63,062 nt of DNA from contig DAIDJF010000028.1 of NCBI GenBank assembly GCA_027451525.1, positions 1-63,062 of the forward strand. The letters are read 5' to 3'. Position 1 is the first letter of the stretch; every line of letters begins with the position of its first letter. The notes under the pieces are model-generated. The model searched no databases, was not told the origin of the DNA, and saw only the letters and a list, made by a program, of their open reading frames with translations. This document shows positions 9,556 through 19,732 of this stretch, piece after piece. Both the position numbers and the translations under genes were made by a program. The DNA is from Ktedonobacterales bacterium. GTDB lineage: Bacteria; Chloroflexota; Ktedonobacteria; Ktedonobacterales; Ktedonobacteraceae.

Positions 9556-10512
9556 GTGTCTATTTTAGTTGTTGGCTCGGTGGCTCTCGATGTAGTCGAA
9601 ACCCCTTTTGCACGCCGCGAGAATATCGTGGGCGGGGCGGCATCATACTTCTCGACTGCCGCCTCTCTTTATGACTACGTGAATCTTGTCGCGATTGTGG
9701 GAAGCGATTTCCCACAGGAATATCTGGATTTCTGGCGCAGTCGTCGCGTGAATCTGGAGGGCTTGCAGGTTCATGAAGGCAAGACATTTCGTTGGGTTGG
9801 GCGTTATCATTTAGATATGAATGCCAGAGATACGCTTGATACCCAGCTAGGGGTCTACGCCGATTTTCATCCCAGTATCCCATTCTCGTATCAAGATAGC
9901 CAGCTTTTATTTCTCGCAAATATCCAGCCGCAGTTGCAGATGGAACTTTTAGAGCAGGTAACACAGGCGAATCTTAAAGTGCTTGATACAATGGAATTGT
10001 GGATTATGACAGAACGCGCGGCGTTGACTGAGGTGATGAAGCGCGTAGATGTGTTATTGATGAGTGAAGAGGAGGTGCGGCAGTATACAAATCAGGCAAG
10101 TATTGTGACAGGCGTGCGTCAACTTTTTACACTTGGTTTACGTTATGTTGTGGTCAAGCAAGGAAGCTATGGAGCCTTGCTCTTTGGGGCAGATGGAACC
10201 TATTTCAGTGCTCCCTCCTATCCGCTGGAAGAGGTCATAGACCCGACTGGCGCGGGTGATGCCTTTGCCGGTGGCCTGCTTGGGTATCTCTCCACTGTAC
10301 AGCCTGCCGCCAATGGACTGTATGCGATTGATGATCTGAAACGCGCCGTAGTGCATGGCAACATTATTGGCTCATTTGCCTGCGCGGATTTCAGTATTGA
10401 ACGCTTACGCACATTAACGATGGACGAGGTTGCGACTCGTTACCGCGAATTGGTGGCCTATTCACATTTTGACCCTGATTGGCAACCTGTAAGCCACTCA
10501 GTGATCCCATGA
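9556..10512 (+). CDS. PfkB-family sugar/nucleoside kinase
   Basis: A carbohydrate-kinase-like protein of about 318 residues. It has the N-terminal GSVALDVV and GGAASY segments and the C-terminal PfkB signature DPTGAGDAFAGG, whose GAGD holds the anion hole and catalytic Asp. I place the start at the GTG at 9556 because GGAG lies 9 nt upstream; an in-frame TTG at 9541 has no ribosome-binding site. The gene sits between the mtnA/HD pair and ahcY. Since ahcY produces adenosine, an adenosine kinase or related nucleoside kinase is an attractive role, but the sequence does not fix the substrate, and a sugar kinase remains possible. Confidence 0.85.
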   Translation: MSILVVGSVALDVVETPFARRENIVGGAASYFSTAASLYDYVNLVAIVGSDFPQEYLDFWRSRRVNLEGLQVHEGKTFRWVGRYHLDMNARDTLDTQLGVYADFHPSIPFSYQDSQLLFLANIQPQLQMELLEQVTQANLKVLDTMELWIMTERAALTEVMKRVDVLLMSEEEVRQYTNQASIVTGVRQLFTLGLRYVVVKQGSYGALLFGADGTYFSAPSYPLEEVIDPTGAGDAFAGGLLGYLSTVQPAANGLYAIDDLKRAVVHGNIIGSFACADFSIERLRTLTMDEVATRYRELVAYSHFDPDWQPVSHSVIP

Positions 10513-10638
10513 TCGCTTTGGCTGTTCTGGCAATACAAGCACATGCTAACATGCTGGATTTTGCTGAAACCTGACGGCGGTTTTGAGTATCCAATATATA
10601 TCAGAAGATGAAACCATCTGCGTTGAGCGGTTGGTTGA

Positions 10639-11928
<1,290 letters not shown>

Positions 11929-12105
11929 TTCTTCGGTGAAAAGGGTGGTGTGATACGGGCTTCCAGGCGTGTATCACATCACATCCGTTCCATGATAGTG
12001 AAACCACAATTTGACAATCTGAATGTTTCTGACATACAATACATGAAACGGTAAAAATACGAGAAACATACCAACGGTACAACTGAATATTCAGCAGTGA
12101 ATCTG

Positions 12106-12211
12106 CTCTCATCAAGAGAGGTGGAGGGAAACGGCCCGACGAAGCCCGACAACCCACCTGCCATCTGGCAGGAAGGGTGCCAATTCCGGCGGAGAACCCG
12201 CAAGATGAGGG
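12106..12211 (+). promoter_or_regulatory. SAM-I (S-box) riboswitch aptamer
   Basis: The conserved S-box core is legible: ATCAAGAGAGGTGGAGGGA at 12111-12129, then GGCCC..GAAGCCC..CAACC and GGTGCCAATTCC near 12178. P1 closes as an 8-bp helix between 12106-12113 and 12204-12211. The element lies upstream of metK, whose product is SAM, and is followed by a terminator hairpin. Bound SAM should stabilise P1, preventing the 3' P1 strand from forming the antiterminator, so metK is switched off when SAM is plentiful. Confidence 0.96.
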
Positions 12212-12253
12212 GGATGCGTGATAACGTCATACCCCTGAAAAAGGGGTTTTTTT
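12208..12253 (+). terminator. Riboswitch expression platform: antiterminator and intrinsic terminator
   Basis: The terminator stem ACCCCT (12231-12236) / AGGGGT (12242-12247) is followed by T6 at 12248-12253. The alternative antiterminator pairs 12208-12216 (AGGGGGATG) with 12228-12236 (CATACCCCT), apart from one G-A mismatch, and uses the 3' strand of P1. The two structures are mutually exclusive, the standard off-switch layout of SAM-I riboswitches. Confidence 0.92.
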
Positions 12254-12354
12254 GTGCCTTTAACATGGAACCCCAACGGATACCGCTTCTCATCTTCCCT
12301 TACATGTGCTTGTAGCTTGTTCTTCTCGTAGTTAGTGTTAAAGGAGGCTCTGTT

Positions 12355-13620
12355 ATGAGCAGTATTATGGACAGTTCTAAGTCCTTTTTTACCAGTGAGT
12401 CGGTAACAGAGGGGCATCCCGACAAACTGTGTGACCAGATCTCAGATGGGATTCTGGACGCGATTTTATCGCAAGACCCGATGGCGCGTGTGGCGTGTGA
12501 AACGGCAACGACAACGGGGCTGGTCTTGATTGCTGGCGAGATTACCACCTCGGCCTGGATAGATATTCCGGCTGTCGTGCGTTCGACCATTGAACAGGTA
12601 GGCTACATCAATGCCGAATATGGTTTTGATTATCGTACTTGTGGTGTCGTTACCTCAATTGGCAAACAATCACCAGATATCGATATGGGCGTCAGCCGTT
12701 CCCTCGAGGCGAAAGAAGCGGTCAGATACCTGAGCGATGACGAATTAGAGCAGATCGGCGCGGGTGACCAGGGCATGATGATTGGTTTCGCTTGTAACGA
12801 GACACCTGAATATATGCCGATGCCGATTAGCCTGGCCCATAAATTGACACGACAACTCTCTCTTGTGCGTCGGAAATCCTGGAGCGGTAGCGGTCCAATG
12901 ACCTATCTGCGTCCAGATGGCAAGAGTCAGGTGACCATTCAGTATGAAAATGGTCGTCCTGTGCGCGTGGATGCCGTGGTTATCTCAACACAGCATGCCA
13001 GCTATGTCGATCATGAGCAGATTCGCGCCGACGTGTTTGAGCATGTCATTAAACCTGTCATTCCGGCCTACTTGCTGGATAGCGAGACCAAAATCTTCGT
13101 CAACCCAACGGGGCGTTTTGTCACGGGTGGCCCAATGGGCGACGCTGGCCTGACGGGACGCAAGATTATTGTTGACACCTATGGTGGCATGGCTCGTCAT
13201 GGCGGCGGTGCCTTTAGCGGCAAAGATCCGACGAAGGTTGATCGCTCAGCGGCGTATGCAGCGCGTTATATCGCGAAAAATATTGTCGCGGCAGGGCTGG
13301 CTGATCGTCTGGAACTGCAAGTCTCATATGCTATCGGCGTCGCGCGTCCGCTCTCGCTCTTTGTCGAGACATTTGGAACGGGCAAGGTTTCCGATGAGGA
13401 GATTGTGCGCCTGATTAATGAGCATTTTGATCTGCGTCCAGCGGGTATCATCCAGTCGCTGAATCTGCGTCGTCCGATCTACCAGCCAACTGCAGCCTTT
13501 GGTCACTTTGGACGTACCGATATCGACGCTCCCTGGGAGTCGCTCGACAAGGTTCCCATGCTGCGTAAAGGTGTTGGAGCCAGCGTTCCCAATGATGAAT
13601 TGCTCTCTTCTGAGCGATAA
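12355..13620 (+). CDS. metK: S-adenosylmethionine synthetase
   Basis: Makes SAM from methionine and ATP. The 421-residue sequence holds the N-terminal ATP-binding motif [16 protein letters not shown], the [12 protein letters not shown] signature, and the C-terminal glycine-rich loop [16 protein letters not shown]. The length is somewhat above the ~385-400 residues of common bacterial enzymes. The ATG at 12355 has an excellent AAAGGAGG seven bases upstream; a second Met eight codons... later in the same N-terminus is less favoured. Expression is controlled by the SAM-I riboswitch in its leader, and a long perfect hairpin follows the stop. Confidence 0.97.
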   Translation: MSSIMDSSKSFFTSESVTEGHPDKLCDQISDGILDAILSQDPMARVACETATTTGLVLIAGEITTSAWIDIPAVVRSTIEQVGYINAEYGFDYRTCGVVTSIGKQSPDIDMGVSRSLEAKEAVRYLSDDELEQIGAGDQGMMIGFACNETPEYMPMPISLAHKLTRQLSLVRRKSWSGSGPMTYLRPDGKSQVTIQYENGRPVRVDAVVISTQHASYVDHEQIRADVFEHVIKPVIPAYLLDSETKIFVNPTGRFVTGGPMGDAGLTGRKIIVDTYGGMARHGGGAFSGKDPTKVDRSAAYAARYIAKNIVAAGLADRLELQVSYAIGVARPLSLFVETFGTGKVSDEEIVRLINEHFDLRPAGIIQSLNLRRPIYQPTAAFGHFGRTDIDAPWESLDKVPMLRKGVGASVPNDELLSSER

Positions 13621-13635
13621 ACTTCATCCAGATAC

Positions 13636-13698
13636 AAACGGCTGAAACAGGGCGTCGATGGAATTCTTATAGCCATCGACGCCCTGTTTCAGCCGTTT
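13636..13698 (+). terminator. Perfect 26-bp hairpin terminator after metK
   Basis: Arms 13636-13661 and 13673-13698 are perfect inverted complements of 26 bases around an 11-nt loop. The left arm begins AAACGGCTGAAACAGGG. The 3' side ends in TTTCTTCCTT, so it resembles a Rho-independent terminator. The unusual stem length would also block readthrough strongly. Confidence 0.85.
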
Positions 13699-13772
13699 CT
13701 TCCTTGTCACCCTCTTTTATAATTGAATAAGGACGCTAGCAGTTTGTTTTTAGAAAGAGGAGCGACAACGAG

Positions 13773-14921
13773 ATGGATTTTACACTCAACGAAGAGCAGA
13801 ATGCCATTCGCGCAACCTGTCGGGATTTTGCAGAGCAAGAGATCAAGCCGATTGCGGAAGAGTTAGATGCAACAGGAAAATTTCCCTACGAACTGATACA
13901 AAAAATGGGCGCGTTAGGGTTGCTGGGCCTGCCGTTTCCTGAAGAGTATGGTGGTGCGGGGGCTGATTTTCTCTCATACTGTCTCGCGATTGAAGAGATT
14001 TCACGGGGCGATGTCTCCGTTGGTATTACGATGGAAGCCCATACCTCATTGGGGGCAACGCCGTTTTACTTATTTGGCAATGAAAAGCAGAAACGATGCT
14101 ATCTGGAACCATTAGCGCGTGGAGAACAGCTTTGGGCTTTTGGGTTGACCGAGCCTGAGGCAGGCTCTGACTCTGGTGGAACGCAGACGCGCGCGATACT
14201 GGAAGATGGGCATTGGCATATTAATGGCGCAAAGAACTTTATTACCAATGCTGGCACGGACATGACGGGCGGCGTCACAATTACCGCTGTGACGGGAACA
14301 CGCTCTGATGGGCGCAATGAGATCACCAATATTATTGTGCCGAAGGGGACGCCCGGCTATGAGATTGGCAAGCCATACAAGAAGATGGGCTGGAAAGCCT
14401 CTGATACACGCCCTCTCTCTTTTGAGGATTGTATGGTGCCAGCAGAAAATATCCTGGGACAGCGTGGCGATGGTTTCAAACAGTTTATGCAGATTCTCGA
14501 TGCTGGACGTGTCGCCATTGCGGCTCTCTCGGTTGGTCTGGCGCAGGCGTGTCTGGATGAGGCCTTAAAATACGCGCAAGATCGCCATCAATTTGGGCAG
14601 CCGATCAGCAAATTTCAGGCTGTACAATTCAAATTGGCTGATATGGACATGGAGATCGAGTTGGCTCGTTTAATGTATTATAAGGCGGCATGGTTGCATA
14701 TGCAGGGAAAACCATACACGCGTGAAGCGTCGATGGCAAAATTGTTTGCCTCCGAAACAGCGAAACGGGCAGCCGATCAGGCTGTACAGATTCACGGTGG
14801 TTACGGCTTTATGGACGAGTTCCCTGTATCGCGCTATTGGCGCAGCGTAAAAGTGAACGAGATCGGTGAAGGCACGAGTGAGGTGCAACGCATGGTGATC
14901 GCGAAACTCCTCGGCTGCTGA
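13773..14921 (+). CDS. Acyl-CoA dehydrogenase
   Basis: FAD-dependent alpha,beta-dehydrogenation of an acyl-CoA, probably short-chain or branched, feeding electrons to ETF. The 382 residues have the classical three-domain order: N-terminal helices, beta-barrel with FAD motif LTEPEAGSDSGG, and a C-terminal helical bundle with DRHQFGQPISKFQAVQF. The catalytic Glu is expected in the last segment near GYGFMDEFPVSRYWR and the conserved IGEGTSEVQRMVIA. GAGGAG lies 10 nt before the ATG. An enoyl-CoA hydratase is encoded 5 kb downstream, not in the same operon. Chain-length specificity cannot be read from sequence. Confidence 0.95.
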   Translation: MDFTLNEEQNAIRATCRDFAEQEIKPIAEELDATGKFPYELIQKMGALGLLGLPFPEEYGGAGADFLSYCLAIEEISRGDVSVGITMEAHTSLGATPFYLFGNEKQKRCYLEPLARGEQLWAFGLTEPEAGSDSGGTQTRAILEDGHWHINGAKNFITNAGTDMTGGVTITAVTGTRSDGRNEITNIIVPKGTPGYEIGKPYKKMGWKASDTRPLSFEDCMVPAENILGQRGDGFKQFMQILDAGRVAIAALSVGLAQACLDEALKYAQDRHQFGQPISKFQAVQFKLADMDMEIELARLMYYKAAWLHMQGKPYTREASMAKLFASETAKRAADQAVQIHGGYGFMDEFPVSRYWRSVKVNEIGEGTSEVQRMVIAKLLGC

Positions 14922-14948
14922 CACCAGCACCAACAGGAGACGCATTCT

Positions 14949-15587
14949 ATGGAGATGACACCCAATCCGTCTGGCGCACCGCAAACGCCAAAAACCTCTT
15001 TCATGCTCCCTTTCAATGAAGGGAGCATGAAAACTCTTTTTGAAGGCATTCAAATTCGTTTCCCACGTTTTAAGCACGAGCATCCCGCTATCATTGATGT
15101 CAATAAAGTCGTAGATGGCCAGTTGACGGTGGGGGATCGTGTTGCAGACACTGTGGCGGCAACTGTGGGAAGTTGGCCTTTCATCATTACCCAAAGTATA
15201 ATTTTAATTGCATGGATTGCCGCAAATGTCATTCTCGCTATCTATCACTCTGCTTGGGATCCATATCCCTTTATACTGCTTAACCTTGCTCTTTCCTTTC
15301 AAGCCGCATATGCCGCTCCGTTTGTGATGATGAGTCAGAATCGTCAGGCTACAAAAGATCGTCTGACGGCAGAGAATGACTATCTCACTGATACCAAAGG
15401 CGAGCAGGAGATACGCAACATTATGGAGCATTTAGATCATCAAGACGTGGTGATTGTGCAAATGTTAGAGCGTATCGAGGCCCATCATCAACAGCTTTTG
15501 TTGCGTTTGAGCAAATTCGACCCCGAACTTGCCAGCCATCTGCTGTCGGATAGCGACTCATTAACGGGAGAGCCAGCCGAAGAATAA
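14949..15587 (+). CDS. DUF1003-family membrane protein
   Basis: A 212-residue protein with the conserved DUF1003 core: TVGDRVADTVAATVGSWPFI, then two membrane helices (about 77-97 and 106-124) around IAANVILA and NLALSFQAAYAAPFVMMSQNRQA, and a cytoplasmic coiled-coil-like C-terminus EQEIRNIMEHLDHQDV. AGGAG is nine bases upstream of the ATG at 14949, only 28 bp after acyl-CoA dehydrogenase, so both may be cotranscribed. The N-terminal 30 residues are encoded by a strong hairpin (14999-15032). DUF1003 proteins are small inner-membrane proteins of unknown function. Confidence 0.9.
   Translation: MEMTPNPSGAPQTPKTSFMLPFNEGSMKTLFEGIQIRFPRFKHEHPAIIDVNKVVDGQLTVGDRVADTVAATVGSWPFIITQSIILIAWIAANVILAIYHSAWDPYPFILLNLALSFQAAYAAPFVMMSQNRQATKDRLTAENDYLTDTKGEQEIRNIMEHLDHQDVVIVQMLERIEAHHQQLLLRLSKFDPELASHLLSDSDSLTGEPAEE
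14999..15032 (+). other. Terminator-like hairpin inside the DUF1003 coding sequence
   Basis: The arms TTTCATGCTCCCTT (14999-15012) and AAGGGAGCATGAAA (15019-15032) are a perfect 14-bp inverted repeat with a 6-nt loop, followed by ACTCTTTTTG. It lies within codons 17-28 of the DUF1003 gene. It could terminate or attenuate transcription coming from the acyl-CoA dehydrogenase gene. Confidence 0.6.
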
Positions 15588-15589
15588 AA

Positions 15590-15630
15590 AGAGAAGCAAC
15601 CTAACCGTACTAGCGTTAGGTTGCTTCTCT
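15590..15630. terminator. Bidirectional hairpin terminator between convergent genes
   Basis: The arms AGAGAAGCAACCTAAC (15590-15605) and GTTAGGTTGCTTCTCT (15615-15630) form a perfect 16-bp stem with a 9-nt loop and an A-rich left flank. It separates DUF1003 (plus) from the second anti-sigma gene (minus). Confidence 0.88.
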
Positions 15631-15654
15631 CGCATATTTAGGACATCAGGGCAA

Positions 15655-17475
15655 TTACGGCAAAACTTGCTGGCTACGCGGCCAGTTAAATGCATTAAAG
15701 GTGATTGTACCAGTGTTGGTAGGTGTGGCTGCAGAGGGAGCAATCAGCCACACTGCTGTGTTATTGTTGACATTGAGGAAAGCGGCACCATTAGTAATGT
15801 TGCCGATAGTCACAGGCGAATTAGCGGCCACATCATACATCTCATAGCCCTTGCCGTTTTGCCAGAGTAGGAAATCACTGCCGCTTTGTAGCGCGGAGGC
15901 CAGATCCGTGTTAATCATAGTTGGCAATGTCGTCATGTCACTACTCACGGGTAGGGAGAGAAGAACGCCCTGGACCGAAGCATCTATCTGCGGTTGATAG
16001 ATGTTCGTATCTGCTCTGCTGACAACCGTTGGTACGTTAGAATTGAGTGTAGGGGTCGCGGTTGCTTTCGCGGCAGGAGTGGCCTGAGCATTGCCATTGC
16101 TGCTTGCAACATTCACGTTGCTATCCAGGAAGAAAAGCGTATCCCCTACAACCTGTGGCTGGAATGACGTGCCATCGGAGCGTAGCATATTCGTCGTGAC
16201 CGTGGGATGGTCTGCCCATCTGCCATGTGTTGGCGTTGCCTGAAGCGTATCTTGTTCCCAGATATTGCTATGCAGATTGCCATCGGATGCCATCCATTCA
16301 TCTGCCCAGAACAGTGTCGTTCCCTGACTATCTGCTGTTGGCGATGTTAACACCTGTCCATCATGTCCACTGGCAATTTCGATCGTATTTACGGTTGCGT
16401 TTGTCGTGATGGTACAGCGCATCAGGTGCGAAACTCCATTTTGATCGATCATTGCGACCAGGATGGTGTTCTGCATGGACCAGATGCCCTGGATGGGTGT
16501 GTGAACCCAGGAGGGGATATTGGCCTCGTCAAATGTCCCAGACAGCAGGGTGATAGGTTGTGGTAGCGTACTCATTGTCTGCTGTACCTGCAGCGTTTCG
16601 GGGGCAGCAAGAGAGATTGCTTCAAGTTTCCACGTGCGTACCTGTGAGTTAATGGTATGAAGATGCCGGAGCGCAATCGTCTGGGGCGGGTCAAGTTGTA
16701 GCCAGACAAGCCATTGCTTAGAACTCCCCAGGAGAATAAGATCGCTATTGCTCTCCGTGGCGAGTAGCGGTGTGCTCACTCTACTGCTGATTGAGAGTTG
16801 TTCAAGCATCCAGGTATTGGTGTCTTCTTTGTAGGCGGTGTAGTAGATAAATTGGCGATTGCCAACCGCACTGACAACGTGCGTGTAAAACGTATTGGTT
16901 GTGTAGGTTGCCATTGCGACCTGTGATTGTTCAGCAATGCCGGAAACCGTGGTACGTCCAATGGGTGCGGAACCGGAGCGCGCGAGCATAAGGAGCGAGA
17001 CGAGTCCGCCTGTCATAATGACCAGCAAAATAGCGGCAGCCAGACCGATGACTGCGAACTGATTCATAACAGCGGGACGACCTTTGCGTCGTGCTTTAAT
17101 AATTGGCAGTGGGCCGGTCTCAGCGGTTGAGAATGCGGTAAGTGCATCTGTCTCGCGGGTAGCGGCAGCATGTGTTTTTAGAAACGGTTTCAGGAAATCC
17201 GGTGTTGGTGGAATATGCGCTGTTTTTGCCGTTGCTTGCTGTAAAAAGTGTGTATGCTCTTGCGCGAGAGCCTGCATCAGGCGATTGTATGCCTGCGGTT
17301 GAGGCTCAAGGGACGGCAAGCTTTGCAACCGCTCGCTAATAAAGGTATTATGAGCAAGAACGTCCCGACAAGCCGCACATTGTTCCAAATGTTCTTCTAG
17401 TGCAGCTGTCTCGGTCTGTTTCGTTTTTAGTTCGCGATATGCGGAGAGAAATATCCGCGCCTGACTACAGTTCAA
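15655..17475 (-). CDS. Anti-sigma factor with zinc finger, membrane helix and large extracytoplasmic domain
   Basis: A 606-residue protein built like the one at 4973-6811 but with divergent sequence. C3, H29, C33 and C36 form the N-terminal zf-HC2-like anti-sigma site. A Pro/Ala-rich linker leads to a membrane helix at about residues 140-165. The outer part of about 430 residues is rich in Thr, Ser, Asn and Gln and contains beta-propeller-like blades (SSKQWLVWLQLD, TTLFWADEW, GDTLFFLDSN), but lacks the WSPDG consensus of the first pair. Its start overlaps the sigma stop by 4 bp (ATGA). It presumably keeps that sigma factor inactive until an external cue arrives. Confidence 0.85.
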   Translation of the reverse strand: MNCSQARIFLSAYRELKTKQTETAALEEHLEQCAACRDVLAHNTFISERLQSLPSLEPQPQAYNRLMQALAQEHTHFLQQATAKTAHIPPTPDFLKPFLKTHAAATRETDALTAFSTAETGPLPIIKARRKGRPAVMNQFAVIGLAAAILLVIMTGGLVSLLMLARSGSAPIGRTTVSGIAEQSQVAMATYTTNTFYTHVVSAVGNRQFIYYTAYKEDTNTWMLEQLSISSRVSTPLLATESNSDLILLGSSKQWLVWLQLDPPQTIALRHLHTINSQVRTWKLEAISLAAPETLQVQQTMSTLPQPITLLSGTFDEANIPSWVHTPIQGIWSMQNTILVAMIDQNGVSHLMRCTITTNATVNTIEIASGHDGQVLTSPTADSQGTTLFWADEWMASDGNLHSNIWEQDTLQATPTHGRWADHPTVTTNMLRSDGTSFQPQVVGDTLFFLDSNVNVASSNGNAQATPAAKATATPTLNSNVPTVVSRADTNIYQPQIDASVQGVLLSLPVSSDMTTLPTMINTDLASALQSGSDFLLWQNGKGYEMYDVAANSPVTIGNITNGAAFLNVNNNTAVWLIAPSAATPTNTGTITFNAFNWPRSQQVLP

Positions 17476-18311
17476 TCTTCACCGACCTCTTTGTGATATA
17501 ACTCGATAAACCGTTCCCTGGCTCGCATCAGACGCATCTTCACAGCAGAGGCACTGATACCTAGCACTTCGGCAATTTCGGCGCAGGAGAGACCGTCATT
17601 TTCGTAGAGCCAGAGGCAGACCGCATATTTTTGTGGAAGCTGTTTGAAAACATGCTCTACAATTTCGCGATCTGCAACGCGGCCTTCAAAACGTCCACCG
17701 TCATAGCCGCCGCGCTCATATAATGAGCTAACACTACTACTCCGATGTTCGTTCCCTTCGTCGCCTGCTGTATTAAAATTTTCATTTGTGTTGCCGCCCG
17801 AATCCGATATTACGCCGGCTCCGATACCGCGATCTTCATTAAAGAGCGATAACGGAAGCCATGAGATCAGACGCCGCCGCCGCAACGTATCAGTCGTTGT
17901 GTTTGCCGCTATGCGATAAAGCCATGCAGATAAGGCGCCCGGTTGAACTACTGTCCCATTGAGCAATGCCCTATATGCCTTTACAAACACATCCTGTGTC
18001 AGATCGTATGCCTGTTCACGATTACCAATCAGGTGATAGATGAAGTTCGTAATTGGTGTTTGATACCGTAAAAAAATTGTTTCAAAATCCGCAACATTTA
18101 CCTGCCGTGCCTCTTCTTGTTCTGGTGGAGCAAGTGTGCGCATTGGCACATCCACTACTACATGTTCTTCATCTTGAACTGTGTATGTCTCTCTTTTTTC
18201 ACAAGTTGCCTCATCCGCTGGTAACGGAACGTGAGAATTGCTTACGTGTTCCTCCTGAGAGGATGAACACATCTTGCTGTTCGTATTGTAGAAACGGATA
18301 GAGGTATCCAT
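17472..18311 (-). CDS. ECF-type sigma factor with long N-terminal extension and interdomain linker
   Basis: A 279-residue sigma factor, about 100 longer than the pair at 6808-7344. Residues 1-72 are an extension of unknown role rich in Glu, Ser and Thr, and contain C15 and C37. Region 2 covers about 73-148 with NREQAYDLTQDVFVKAYRAL. A Gly/Asn/Ser/Glu-rich linker follows at about 155-212. Region 4 covers about 214-268 with the helix-turn-helix SCAEIAEVLGISASAVKMRLM. Other in-frame Mets (residues 14 and 57) could be alternative starts and would shorten the extension. It is coupled to the anti-sigma gene downstream by ATGA overlap. Confidence 0.9.
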   Translation of the reverse strand: MDTSIRFYNTNSKMCSSSQEEHVSNSHVPLPADEATCEKRETYTVQDEEHVVVDVPMRTLAPPEQEEARQVNVADFETIFLRYQTPITNFIYHLIGNREQAYDLTQDVFVKAYRALLNGTVVQPGALSAWLYRIAANTTTDTLRRRRLISWLPLSLFNEDRGIGAGVISDSGGNTNENFNTAGDEGNEHRSSSVSSLYERGGYDGGRFEGRVADREIVEHVFKQLPQKYAVCLWLYENDGLSCAEIAEVLGISASAVKMRLMRARERFIELYHKEVGED

Positions 18312-18428
18312 CGGTTACATCTGCCTTATTATGATCAAGAAAAATTTATGCTACATGGTTTTCGCCCTCTTTACTCTGCTCATCTGTAGCATAACATATT
18401 TAGCAATAAGAATACTGTGAATTAGGAA

Positions 18429-18524
18429 ACAGTGGAAAGGATAGTCTTTTAACCATCCTTATGACACTCCACTGTGGCATTGGGGCCTATATTTTACACG
18501 AATGTTATAACGTAAGTATAACAT
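18429..18524. repeat. Two inverted repeats in the divergent sigma/holB intergenic region
   Basis: The first dyad is ACAGTGGA (18429-18436) with TCCACTGT (18468-18475), with an inner AAGGAT/ATCCTT pair. The second is ATGTTATA (18502-18509) with TATAACAT (18517-18524). They lie in the 294-bp gap 18312-18605 between divergent genes, which shows no gene. They could be operators for either gene, or the first could be an RNA hairpin; I cannot choose. Confidence 0.45.
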
Positions 18525-18605
18525 ATATCGCCTGCTACTCTCTGCTACTTATGCTCAGCGGACGGAGGATTTGACGCGCTTCTCGCTTTCTGCTACCATG
18601 TGCAT

Positions 18606-19631
18606 ATGCAAACGCAAGTGAAACCTTCACCCGGTTGGGATATTGTTGGGCATGAACACGCGATAGATATACTGCGCCGCACACTACAGGCGCAGCAGGT
18701 GCGTCATGCCTATTTGTTCACAGGACCACAGCATATCGGTAAGACGCTACTCGCTCAACGTTTTGCACAGGCATTACTCTGCACTGGTGGACCAGACCCA
18801 CGTGTTGCGCCTGCTACCCCTTGCAATGCTTGTTTGGCCTGTCGTAAGGTGCGTCATGGCAACCATCCTGATGTGCATATGGTTGCACGCGCGAAAGATA
18901 AGCAAGCCATTTTGATTGAGCAGATTCGTGAACTTCAGAGCAATTCGGCGCGCAGGACGCTCGAGGGACGCCGCAATATTTTTATTATTCAAGATGCCCA
19001 TGAGATGAATATACAGGCGGCAAATTGTATCCTCAAGACGTTAGAAGAGCCAGAGCCAGATGTGGTGCTGCTCCTTACTGTCCCCGATGCTGGTCTGTTG
19101 TTGCCAACGATTCTCTCGCGTGTGCAGCAGCTAACCATGCAATTGTTGACAACAGGTCAGATTAAGACCGCATTGGAGCAGCAGTGGGAGCTTGATGCAC
19201 AGGAAGCGGCCTTGATTGCCGCTCTGTCTGCTGGGCGAATGGGGTGGGCGATTGAGGCTGTTGAAAGAGAAGACCTGCTGGCGGAGCGTAAAGAACAGCT
19301 TGATCTGCTTGCTAAGTTACCAATGGCGAGCAAGGTGCAACGCTTTGAAATTGCTCAGCGTTTGAGTGCTGATGCTGATAAGCTTCAAACGACGCTAGAA
19401 CTCTGGCTGCTCTGGTGGCGCGACCTCGTGCTGGCAGCGCATGGTTGCCTTGATCTGACCGTAAACGTAGACATGCGCGCCGTCTTAAAAGCGCAGGCCG
19501 CGAAAATTGGAGCGGAAGTCGCGCAAAACGTGGTGCGTGCCATTCTACGTACGTTAGAAGCAATAGAGCAGAATGTCAATGCGCGCGTTGCGCTAGAGGT
19601 GTTGATGCTTGATCTGCCAACTATCAAGTAG
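18606..19631 (+). CDS. holB: DNA polymerase III delta' subunit (clamp-loader)
   Basis: Part of the clamp loader that places the sliding clamp on DNA. The AAA+ domain has a Walker A-like motif GPQHIGKT (42-49 counted from the GTG at 18600), a zinc-binding cluster with C61 and the CNACLAC triple (C75, C78, C81), and the conserved LKTLEEP helix. The Walker A sequence shows the usual loop length but no second conserved Thr/Ser surprise. The start is uncertain: GTG at 18600 and ATG at 18606 are both in frame, and the nearest GGAGG (18563) is too far away, so the message may be leaderless or weakly translated. The C-terminus is a helical collar domain. Confidence 0.88.
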   Translation: MQTQVKPSPGWDIVGHEHAIDILRRTLQAQQVRHAYLFTGPQHIGKTLLAQRFAQALLCTGGPDPRVAPATPCNACLACRKVRHGNHPDVHMVARAKDKQAILIEQIRELQSNSARRTLEGRRNIFIIQDAHEMNIQAANCILKTLEEPEPDVVLLLTVPDAGLLLPTILSRVQQLTMQLLTTGQIKTALEQQWELDAQEAALIAALSAGRMGWAIEAVEREDLLAERKEQLDLLAKLPMASKVQRFEIAQRLSADADKLQTTLELWLLWWRDLVLAAHGCLDLTVNVDMRAVLKAQAAKIGAEVAQNVVRAILRTLEAIEQNVNARVALEVLMLDLPTIK

Positions 19632-19732
19632 CGATTGCCTGTCTCTATCTATTATCTGTGTGTTATCTGTGTGCCGAGATTGGTTGTGGACGCGATGATG
19701 TGCTCCACACAGTTCTCCAGGAGGAAGAGCCG

